Part shown: positions 37,617 to 48,100 of the stretch, in pieces
How positions within the stretch are numbered: position 1 is the first letter of the stretch
Layout: the number at the start of each line of letters is the position of its first letter
Source: Symsagittifera roscoffensis
Lineage: Eukaryota; Xenacoelomorpha; Acoela; Convolutidae
NCBI RefSeq assembly: GCF_963678635.1
Contig: NC_087066.1
Span: 50,651,581 to 50,715,580, forward strand
Length of the DNA stretch: 64,000 nt
Reading direction: 5' to 3'
Position numbers and translations under genes: made by a program
Notes under the pieces: generated by a model
Database searches by the model: none
Told to the model about the DNA's origin: nothing
What the model saw: the letters and a program-made list of their open reading frames with translations, nothing else

Positions 37617-38244
37617 ATTTAGCCGACAAAACTTGAGCAACTTTTTTTGATACTGAAAAAAACAAGGTCCGGCCACGAATCGAACCCCAGACCTTGGATT
37701 ACAAAAGCAACTGCTTTACCTCCAGGCCAAGGCGGGAGCCACCTGGAACATGTTAGGAGAAGAGAAGTGAAAAAAAGTCAGCTGCATAGTCAGCAAGTGA
37801 TTCAACTGATTTTGGTTAATCTAGTTGTTAACTAGAACATATCCAACTAACAGTTGGAAAGGAGTAATGCACATAAGGAAACTAAAAAAAACTGACTTCA
37901 ACTTTTGAAAGGCCTTGAAGCTCTTTGAATTTGTAGAACAATTTGAAATGGACACGTTGTTGTTAAAACTAACCCGATATGAGAAAACTGGATCAATAGG
38001 TTTTACTTTTATTTCGCTGGAAAATCTGATAATTAATTTCCATGTTCGAAATCAGAAGTCGATCACGTTTTTCGAGACCTTTACACTTTTGCTGTTCGAC
38101 AGTGGAGTTTGCCTTCCTTTGAACAAATTTTAAGACTTTTTCCTGAAAACAAGTCAGCAAGACCTATATAAGAGTACTCACTACATTCATTACTCTTAAA
38201 AAAGTCTATATTCCAGTTTGATAACGCTTGCTAATCGCAAGCAT
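37617..38244. mobile_element. Composite tail (tRNA-like + hairpin) split by a nested MITE
   Basis: The TTTAGCCGACAAAACTTGAG box is followed by a tRNA-like part at about 37669-37745 (minus strand: GGTTCGATTCG B-box, GGCCTGGAGGT A-box). After GTTGTTAACTAGAAC a family C MITE (37839-38198) interrupts the element. It resumes as AAAAGTCTATATTCCAG and ends in AACGCTTGC TAATC GCAAGCAT (38223-38244). The uninterrupted junction is seen near 29545 (GTTGTTAACCCG then AAAAAAAGTC). Further copies lie at +1881 and +3765. Confidence 0.75.
37839..38198. mobile_element. MITE family C nested in a composite element
   Basis: The left end is CATATCCAACTAACAGTTGG then AAAGGAGTAATGCAC. The right end is 'GACCTATATAAGAGTACTC' then ACATTCATTACTCTTAA. 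The ends are inverted repeats and share the change CGTT to CATT with each other. Triplicated at about 39720-40079 and 41604-41963. Confidence 0.75.
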
Positions 38245-38650
38245 AATTACGAAAATTGATGACATTAAATTTTGCCCCTCTATGCAAAAGAAATTCTTTC
38301 AATGGGAGGGAAATTCCGTGCTTTGGAATCCAGCCGACAAAAAACGAGCAGACAAAGGAAAGTCCAATAATTCAATTTTATCCAACAAAAAACCATTCGC
38401 ACGCATTACAGCTATACCAAGTGCAACGAGGGATCCTCGAACTTGTTAGAGTTCAATAAAAACAAACGCTCAATTTCTAACAAATTGGGAAGAAATGTAA
38501 CAGGAAGTCTATCAGCAATTTAATGAACACATAACTTTTTGCTAGGATTTTTCAAGTATTAGTTTGACACTAAGCATCAATCAGTCCTTTTCGCATCATT
38601 TGCATTTACGTCGTCATTACACAGCTCAATCTGCCTTCCAATTAGCTAAC

Positions 38651-39065
38651 ATAGCCAACAGATAAATGGAAAAGAGTCAGTGAACGCAAGGCAACATTAA
38701 AAAAACAGTAAATTGTTGAACAATCACCTTTCGAATTTCAAAGTAAAAAAATATGGCCTTAAAGCTCATTCAATTTCAAGAACCATTCAAGATTGACACT
38801 TTTTTGATATACTTCGTCCAATTTGAGAAAAATTGATCAATAATTAAAACTTATATTCCGTTGGGACAACTGAAAATTTAAACCAAGTTTGAAATTAGAG
38901 GTAGATCACGTTTTTCGCGACCTTTACACTTTTAATGTTCAAGAATGGAATTTTTTTTTTTTCACAAAGAAAATGAATTGAATGAACTTAAATCATCGAC
39001 TCTTATTTCAAAAAAAATCAATACGAACACATCTTTAAGTATCACCACGTTCATTGATTCTTAAA
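38651..39065. mobile_element. MITE family C, second copy per unit
   Basis: The left end is ATAGCCAACAGATAAATGG then AAAAGAGTCAGTGAACGC. The right end is CACGTTCATTGATTCTTAA. The ends are inverted (AAGARTCARTGAACG). Triplicated at about 40530-40947 and 42395-42810. No coding capacity. Confidence 0.75.
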
Positions 39066-42000
39066 AACCAAAATTTCAACGGTCTAAGTGAAAGAAAAAC
39101 TACTGATTTCATTAACAAATAAGCCAGACAATTGAATTTTAAATCAGCAACAATGGAACAAAAATTACAAAAAGAAACAAAGCCGACAATCTTTGAGCAG
39201 ACACAGGTAGAGCCAAAAAAATGATTTTGTATAAAAAAAAGTTTCAAGTCCCACCTTAAACAACAATGGACAACACTTGCAATTGCAGCTACAACGAAAG
39301 TTGTTTACAGCACAAGAAAAATCAGTGATGTGGCAACTTAACTAACAATCTGTGAGCTGCAATCACTTGAACTGAAAAAAGATTTTATGAAAATTTTTTA
39401 AAAACCTTTCAAGTCCCCCCTGAAAATAGAATGAACAACACTTGCACTTGCAACTGCAATAAAAATTGACTACAGCAAAGCAAAATCAGTTGCGACAATT
39501 TAGCCGACAAAACTTGAGCAACTTTTTTTGATACTGAAAAAAACAAGGTCCGGCCACGAATCGAACCCCAGACCTTGGATTACAAAAGCAACTGCTTTAC
39601 CTCCAGGCCAAGGCGGGAGCCACCTGGAACATGTTAGGAGAAGAGAAGTGAAAAAAAGTCAGCTGCATAGTCAGCAAGTGATTCAACTGATTTTGGTTAA
39701 TCTAGTTGTTAACTAGAACATATCCAACTAACAGTTGGAAAGGAGTAATGCACATAAGGAAACTAAAAAAAACTGACTTCAACTTTTGAAAGGCCTTGAA
39801 GCTTTTTGAATTTGTAGAACAATTTGAAATGGACACGTTGTTGTTAAAACTAACCCGATATGAGAAAACTGGATCAATAGGTTTTACTTTTATTTCGCTG
39901 GAAAATCTGATAATTAATTTCCATGTTCGAAATCAGAAGTCGATCACGTTTTTCGAGACCTTTACACTTTTGCTGTTCGACAGTGGAGTTTGCCTTCCTT
40001 TGAACAAATTTTAAGACTTTTTCCTGAAAACAAGTCAGCAAGACCTATATAAGAGTACTCACTACATTCATTACTCTTAAAAAAGTCTATATTCCAGTTT
40101 GATAACGCTTGCTAATCGCAAGCATAATTACGAAAATTGATGACATTAAATTTTGCCCCTCTATGCAAAAGAAATTCTTTCAATGAGAGGGAAATTCCGT
40201 GCTTTGGAATCCAGCCGACAAAAAACGAGCAGACAAAGGAAAGTCCAATAATTCAATTTTATCCAACAAAAAACCATTCGCACGCATTACAGCTATACCA
40301 AGTGCAACGAGGGATCCTCGAACTTGTTAGAGTTCAATAAAAACAAACGCTCAATTTCTAACAAATTGGGAAGAAATGTAACAGGAAGTCTATCAGCAAT
40401 TTAATGAACACATAACTTTTTGCTAGGATTTTTCAAGTATTAGTTTGACACTAAGCATCAATCACTCCTTTTCGCATCATTTGCATTTACGTCGTCATTA
40501 CACAGCTCAATCTGCCTTCCAATTAGCTAACATAGCCAACAGATAAATGGAAAAGAGTCAGTGAACGCAAGGCAACATTAAAAAAACAGTAAATTGTTGA
40601 ACAATCACCTTTCGAATTTCAAAGTAAAAAAATATGGCCTTAAAGCTCATTCAATTTCAAGAACCATTCAAGATTGACACTTTTTTGATATACTTCGTCC
40701 AATTTGAGAAAAATTGATCAATAATTAAAACTTATATTCCGTTGGGACAACTGAAAATTTAAACCAAGTTTGAAATTAGAGGTAGATCACGTTTTTCGCG
40801 ACCTTTACACTTTTAATGTTCAAGAATGGAATTTTCTTTTTTTTTTCACAAAGAAAATGAACTGAATGAACTTAAATCATCGACTCTTATTTCAAAAAAA
40901 ATCAATACGAACACATCTTTAAGTATCACCACGTTCATTGATTCTTAAAAACCAAAATTTCAACGGTCTAAGTGAAAGAAAAACTACTGGTTTCATTAAC
41001 AAATAAGCCAGACAATTGAATTTTAAATCAGCAACAATGGAACAAAAATTACAAAAAGAAACAAAGCCGACAATCTTTGAGCAGACACAGGTAGAGCCAA
41101 AAAAATGATTTTGTATAAAAAAAAGTTTCAAGTCCCACCTTAAACAACAATGGACAACACTTGCAATTGCAACTACAACGAAAGTTGTTTACAGCACAAG
41201 AAAAATCAGTGATGTGGCAACTTAACTAACAATCTGTGAGCTGCAATCACTTGAACTGAAAAAAGATTTTATGAAAATTTTTTGAAAACCTTTCAAGTCC
41301 CCCCTGAAAATAGAATGAACAACACTTGCACTTGCAACTGCAATAAAAATTGACTACAGCAAAGCAAAATCAGTTGCGACAATTTAGCCGACAAAACTTG
41401 AGCAACTTTTTTTGATACTGAAAAAAACAAGGTCCGGCCACGAATCGAACCCCAGACCTTGGATTACAAAAGCAACTGCTTTACCTCCAGGCCAAGGCGG
41501 GAGCCACCTGGAACATGTTAGGAGAAGAGAAGTGAAAAAAAGTCAGCTGCATAGTCAGCAAGTGATTCAACTGATTTTGGTTAATCTAGTTGTTAACTAG
41601 AACATATCCAACTAACAGTTGGAAAGGAGTAATGCACATAAGGAAACTAAAAAAAACTGACTTCAACTTTTGAAAGGCCTTGAAGCTCTTTGAATTTGTA
41701 GAACAATTTGAAATGGACACGTTGTTGTTAAAACTAACCCGATATGAGAAAACTGGATCAATAGGTTTTACTTTTATTTCGCTGGAAAATCTGATAATTA
41801 ATTTCCATGTTCGAAATCAGAAGTCGATCACGTTTTTCGAGACCTTTACACTTTTGCTGTTCGACAGTGGAGTTTGCCTTCCTTTGAACAAATTTTAAGA
41901 CTTTTTCCTGAAAACAAGTCAGCAAGACCTATATAAGAGTACTCACTACATTCATTACTCTTAAAAAAGTCTATATTCCAGTTTGATAACGCTTGCTAAT

Positions 42001-42864
42001 CGCAAGCATAATTACGAAAATTGATGACATTAAATTTTGCCCCTCTATGCAAAAGAAATTCTTTCAATGAGAGGGAAATTCCGTGCTTTGGAATCCAGCC
42101 GACAAAAAACGAGCAGACAAAGGAAAGTCCAATAATTCAATTTTATCCAACAAAAAACCATTCGCACGCATTACAGCTATACCAAGTGCAACGAGGGATC
42201 CTCGAACTTGTTAGAGTTCAATAAAAACAAACGCTCAATTTCTAACAAATTGGGAAGAAATGTAACAGGAAGTCTATCAGCAATTTAATGAACACATAAC
42301 TTTTTGCTAGGATTTTTCAAGTATTAGTTTGACACTAAGCATCAATCACTCCTTTTCGCATCATTTGCATCAATCTGCCTTCCAATTAGCTAACATAGCC
42401 AACAGATAAATGGAAAAGAGTCAGTGAACGCAAGGCAACATTAAAAAAACAGTAAATTGTTGAACAATCACCTTTCGAATTTCAAAGTAAAAAAATATGG
42501 CCTTAAAGCTCATTCAATTTCAAGAACCATTCAAGATTGACACTTTTTTGATATACTTCGTCCAATTTGAGAAAAATTGATCAATAATTAAAACTTATAT
42601 TCCATTGGGACAACTGAAAATTTAAACCAAGTTTGAAATTAGAGGTAGATCACGTTTTTCGCGACCTTTACACTTTTAATGTTCAAGAATGGAATTTTCT
42701 TTTTTTTTCACAAAGAAAATGAACAGAATGAACTTAAATCATCGACTCTTATTTCAAAAAAAATCAATACGAACACATCTTTAAGTATCACCACGTTCAT
42801 TGATTCTTAAAAACCAAAATTTCAACGGTCTAAGTGAAAGAAAAACTACTGGTTTCATTAACAA

Positions 42865-43099
42865 TTGAATTATTCTAACATATAGAAGAGAAGGAAGATC
42901 TTTTTAACAAGCTCCCTATGGCACCTAGAAACAATTAGAAGCGTTTATCAACCCCCTGTAAAGGACTAATTGAATAGTTGAGCCAATTGGTGAAAAGTAA
43001 CGGTAACGAATCCGCTCCCTTCTTTGTAACCGGGAGGGGGTGAGTTAAAGATATCGAAGAAGAAGAAGTAGCACCATCAGTCATACTGTTACCAAAAAA
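42865..43099. other. Gene-free spacer
   Basis: Unique sequence between the triplication and COMMD2. It holds the presumed COMMD2 3' untranslated region (minus strand). No motif recognised. Confidence 0.4.
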
Positions 43100-44510
43100 T
43101 CACAGATTCTTGATATGACGTCGCACATGTGAAGTCTTAATCTGGTTCAACGCATCTTCCAACACACTACACATGTGAACTAAATTACTCGGATCCGTCT
43201 GCAACATTACGTCATTATTACGCAACGGCTCAAGTATTTGTTCAGCCTCCTCGTCGGCTGAACAATCTTCAGTTCTGTTTAGTTTTTTCACACAAACTTC
43301 GGGCGGTGAGTCAAGGTGGAGTTTCATCATCACTTGAGGTTCCATCTGTTCCAGACAAGTTCTGGATGCTACTTTTACATCCAGTCTCCATTCTACACTC
43401 TTGTAGTGAGGGAGGCAGTCTGAGTTCTGCAAGATCACTTTGAGCGTCTCGGCGTAGTTTCTAAGCAAACATTTACCCAAATATTTAAACAGGCCAAGCA
43501 GAACCTCCTTCGCACACGCACCACAAACCAAGAAAGCCGCTAAGTCGAAAAAAAAACTCGAAAACGTCGAAAAACTGGTCTATCAAAATGACTAAAGCTA
43601 GTTTTGAAACAAAAACATGCCAGGACAAACAATGTGAAAGTAGCATCAGATGAAAACTTACCAAGCAGTAACACAGCCGAAAATAGCGTAACAGAAACCC
43701 TTTAAGCTGAATTTTTTTTTCGCTCGTCCAATATTACAAAATATTGTTAACTCCCCCTAATCATCAAAACACACACATAAATGCACACAAAAACTTTTTC
43801 GTTCGTCGAACGATACAATATGAGGCCACTACACCGATATAATTCAGACCGGTAGGGACTAAATGGGAAAGAGCTAATGAACGCATGTAAATAGGAAAAA
43901 ACTGACTTGTTTTTCGAAAAATTCATTTGATTTTTTTGATAAAATTAACCCAATTTGAAAAAAAACTGGATCAATAAGTAAAACATTCATTTCGCTGGGA
44001 TTTCCAAAAAAATCAATTTTTGAAACTAGAAGTCGATCACGTTTTTAGTGACCTTTACACTTTTACTGTTGGCTAGTGGAGTTTTTCTTCCTTTTAATCA
44101 AGGAAATGAACTGAACTTAAAAAAATCAAAAGTCAAATAGCGAAAAAGTAAATTTGCACCTGAAAAAATTTCAAGATTTTCCCTGAAAAAACAAAAACGA
44201 AAAACAAAATCATCGCGACCTATATACGAGTCGAACCGATCCGCACTAAATCAGATACTCACTTGTATATATCGAATATAGAGGTAGCTTCCTCGAGCGA
44301 GAGATCATTCAGCGCACATATCTCAGAGAACAGTGTGAAGTCAGAGGTCACTTTGGAGCCAATCGCCTTGTCATAGACTGCAATCACTTTCCTCAAATTT
44401 GTCTCCACCCATTCGGGAGTTTGGGACACTGTTTCTGCTGTTGACTTTATCGCTTTTGGAGTCCACCCTTTGATCAAAATAGCCACCGCCGCTTCCGCGA
44501 TTACATTCAT
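43100..44510 (-). CDS. COMMD2: COMM domain-containing protein 2
   Basis: Two exons, 44510-44263 and 43460-43100, 202 residues joined in phase 2 (GTGAGT donor at 44262, TTTGCTTAG acceptor). COMMD2 is a subunit of the CCC/Commander complex, which links to retriever and endosomal recycling. The N-terminal HN domain is alpha-helical. The C-terminal COMM domain contains the diagnostic 'SVEWRLDVKVASR' and ends in 'QTDPSNLVHMCSVLEDALNQ' and 'HVRRHIKNL'. Human COMMD2 is about 199 residues. The first ~20 human residues have no match before this ATG, while an acidic insert (CSADEEAEQILEPL) lengthens the COMM domain. A TTTAAG acceptor-like site lies 2 nt before the ATG, so a short upstream coding exon cannot be excluded. 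Confidence 0.88.
43615..43855. repeat. Repeat shared with the element at 10.2-10.6 kb
   Basis: TTTTTCGCTCGTC, CCCCTAATCATCAAAACAC and CGTCGAACGATACAATATGA-type segments match the middle of the composite element at 10190-10580. It lies in the COMMD2 intron. Confidence 0.55.
43860..44236. mobile_element. MITE family C copy in the COMMD2 intron
   Basis: GAAAGAGCTAATGAACGC at the left, the GAAAAAAACTGGATCAATAA and CCTTTACACTTTTACTG internal blocks, and GCGACCTATATACGAGTCG at the right. It ends about 25 bp from the COMMD2 exon 1 donor. Confidence 0.65.
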
Positions 44511-44547
44511 TTCTTAAATATATATATATAATATATTTATAAAAATT

Positions 44548-45020
44548 AGCCAACAGACAATTGGGAAAGTGTAAATGAACCCAAAAAAAAAACAAAAAAA
44601 AACGAAAATAATTTTGAAAATTAAAAAAAAAAATACGGCCTTAAAACTCGAAACTATCGATTTTCAAAAATAATTAACGATCAACTCTTTCAACATAAAA
44701 CTAAACCAAGTAAACAAGTTGGATCAAGAGAAAAATTTTATTCTGCAAGAAAAACGAAAAATTTAAGACTACCTTCGTAACTTTTAGGCCATCAACATTT
44801 TTGCGCCAATTGCATTTTTATATTGGAGAGCACAAAAGCGCAATCTGCCTTCCTTTTACTAAATGATTTTGAACTGATTTTTTATCAGAAAATGATAATC
44901 AAACTTCGAAAAACCAATTTTGAACGAACATTTTCTAAGACTTTAACTGGAAAACTGAAACAGAACAAAAAAAAACAGACGAACTTTCCAAGTGTCGTCA
45001 ATAGGTTCATTGACACTTAA
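44548..45020. mobile_element. MITE family C, full length with variant inverted repeats
   Basis: The left end is AGCCAACAGACAATTGGG then AAAGTGTAAATGAACCC. The right end is GGTTCATTGACACTTAAG. Both ends carry the same change relative to other copies (GAGT to GTGT), so the inverted repeat is kept although the sequence changed. It lies between COMMD2 and AAMP. Confidence 0.75.
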
Positions 45021-45159
45021 GCATATGATTAGTTAGCTCGAAGAAGAACCAGATCAGGATCATTAGTTTAAAAACGGTAAAAACTGAATAAAATTTGTTA
45101 AATGCACCTGATAAACAATAAATTAAGAAACAATCATTAAAGAATAAACTGAGCAAATT

Positions 45160-48100
45160 TCAGCTTAAAGAAAAAACTTTGACGGTCGAATCTTCGCCGC
45201 AAGTCACAAAAAATGAGTCATCAGAAGCCAGTGCTATGTCAAAAACTGGACCTTCGTGACCTCTAAATGACCTCAACACAGTTCCGGTCAGAGCGTCAAA
45301 ACAAAACACAATTCCTGCAGACGTCGTTGCCAAACACATCGGCTCTTTGCTCATTCGGGGAAACAACATCTTGATGATAGCACCTCTCAACTGTTCTACG
45401 TTTCTAATACATTTTGCAGTGATGTCCCATGTTTCGATGCGGCCCGTGTTTCGGCCGAGACAGAGGAGGTTGGGGTTCGAAGGACAGAGAGCGAAGGTCT
45501 CCACTTCAGGCATGGCAGATTCAGGCGTCTGATTCATTTCAGTGTCTAGGCAAAACGAAAACGCTAATGAACAATTGATCTCATCTGACCGCAAAAATTG
45601 GCACACATTTTTGTTATTCAATGCCAAAATTTTATTGATCAAGTTTTAATTTTTGTTGCTCAGTATAAATGATAGATGACACTAGACTCCGCTAAAGCAA
45701 TAAACTTATAGACACTACTTATCGAAACACTACTTTATGCGCACTATTCCTCTCGTGCCGAATATAAGCGCAGCGGAGCAAGCGTATTCTACTTGCAATG
45801 CCTTGTTACAAATTGTCGCCTGTTACGAATTGTCGCCTGTTACGAAAAAGTGGCACCAATATTTGCGACTTGTTGGAAAAAAAAGAAGAATAGTCGTACT
45901 ATAACATTACCTCACTAAAGTTCGCAAGTATAAAAACAAAATGTGCGACATCAAACCCTATGAAAAAACAAACTCTGACCGAACGCCAAATTTTACCATA
46001 ATCCGTATTCCTAAAATGGCTTTTCCGATGTGGATATATGGTCTGAACTATGAATCACCTGCACTGAAATGTCCATATTTTGCCAGTATCTTTCCAGTCT
46101 TGATGTTGACCAGACAAACCGCCTCAGTTGTACATGCCAGGTACTGCTGCTCCTTGTGAAGTTCTATCTTGGACACTGGCATGTCTATGTCTTGTGTGAG
46201 TTTTGTAGACGAGATCACTGAGCAGGACTTGAGGTTCCAACACTTGACCGAACTGTCGTGGTATCCCACAATCACATCTGCAAACCAAGCATCATTAACA
46301 ATTAATTGCGAAGTGCAATTCAGAGAGCTTTAAAATCAATTCTACCAATTCTAAGAATACATTTTCTTTAACTAAAAAGGACTCTTTTTCCTCCCCCCCC
46401 CCCTCACAAGGGCGTCAATTTTATGGTCTGAAGAGTGGTTTTACAAGTTTATTTATGAGGACCAAATATGTTTTTCTTGGCCTAATTCGTCTGCATGTCA
46501 ATTTTCATTACAATCGGAGTGTCAACAGCAATTTTAATTATGAAAATTTGCAGGTTATGGAAAAAGAAAAAAGAGCCCTAAAAGGTACCTAAGGAGCTTT
46601 AAGAAAAAAAGAACGCAATGCAACTACTTTTTCTATAAATTAAGCCTTTTTTTAAGTTACGATTACACATAGGAATTTGGAAAATGACAACTCTTCAACT
46701 AGCCACAATTCAATTTGAACTTTGATTAAATAGCATCGAAAAACATGCTCATGCTATAATATTTCGTTTTTTTGCGAGGCGTGATAAAAGGGTCAGAACC
46801 ATAAACTAGATTTGAGGCATTTTCGACAATCATGATAGACAGGGGCAAAGCTGCGCTCCGCGAATACTTGCGAGAACACAGCCAAAAGGCAGCTCTATCA
46901 AGTGAAATAAGAAAAAGTAGAAATAAGCCTCGAATAATTCGACAACGAGAAGATTCGAATCTGCGACCAACTGCAATCAAGAGATTTTGAGTCTCACGCA
47001 CTATCCACTCAGCCACGCAAGCTTAACAAACGACAAACACTAGTCTCGATTAAAGCAGCTACAAATGATAATAAATTGCCAATGCCATTCAGTAAAAGTG
47101 GCACCAAATATAAATAGACTCAATTTTGCAAGTAATAATTTGGAATATAACAAACTGAAGGCATCCACACTAACTTTGCATGCAAAAAATCGCAAGTCAT
47201 AAAGCCACATTATGTAAAAAAAACATGCATTTCAAAAAAATGCGATATATTGAGTTAGAAAATTTCTGAACTAGTTATGATTTTTATATTGTTTGAAACA
47301 ATTAACTTTTTTCGGTTCATTTGATAAATTAAAAAGTTAAATTTTCATGGCTTATATTTAGCAAAATAAGCTAATGTAAGCTTGCTCATTCGCTCGAAAT
47401 CAGACGAAAAATCAAAAATTTCAAACCGTTTTGTTTTCAACACTCGGCAATATTTTAACATTGCTTGAAACACGACTTGAAGGGCTTCAATATGACATAT
47501 CACTCGACCCAGTCCGATGATTATTTGTGGTACCTGATTTTGAGCGGAAAAAAATTGAAAAAAAAAAACAAAACGAAAACACACCCGAATACAAAGTTAC
47601 TCTCCATTTTCAATGGTCGGAATAACTAGTTACTAACACGATATTTGTTGGATTTATCACGGTAGCCCTGCAGTTAAAAACGCTTTTCGAAGCTATTTAA
47701 TTGAAGTTTCTGAAACAAAATACGGAATAAGTATAACAAATATATCAATTATGAAATTACCAAGGCCATTTTCTGTAATTTTTGCAGCCGACACTTCAAA
47801 ACCAGCGCCAGAGTAACACTTGAGCTCTTCAGTTCCCACTTTCAGCATAAACAGATCTCCATTTCCGAGTCCAGCGAAGACTACTTTTGCCACTGGGTGC
47901 CAGAACACCAGGTTCAGATCCATGCCACACTCGTAGCTCCAGAGGCGCTCCTTGGAATCGGATTCTGTTGAGAAGACCTGGATAACACCTATAATAGAAA
48001 TTTAAATTAACCAGGAAAAATAAAGATTAAGATCAATGTGCGTGTTTTTTTGCTTCCGAACGCCATGTCTTTGATACTCTCTCGAATTATTACATTCGGA

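Larger units (their letters stand above)
37245..42864. repeat. Tandem triplication of a 1.88-kb unit
   Basis: Three near-identical units run at about 37245-39125, 39126-41009 and 41010-42864, with periods of 1881 and 1884 bp. Only isolated substitutions, T-tract length changes and one ~20-bp deletion in unit 3 (near 42370) separate them. Each unit holds a tRNA-like composite tail, a family C MITE nested in it, and a second family C MITE. All short frames in the units repeat threefold and none looks like a gene. Such identity implies very recent duplication, or an assembly effect. Confidence 0.95.

Noticed and set aside
37647-42224. Plus-strand ORFs of 62-72 codons repeated three times
   Set aside because: They translate the tRNA-like and MITE parts of the triplicated unit. 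'GHESNPRPW' is a typical reading of a tRNA B-box region, not a gene.
46726-47016. Minus-strand ORF starting MAEWIVRETQN
   Set aside because: It is a read-through of a tRNA-derived SINE (family A), with no independent protein features.
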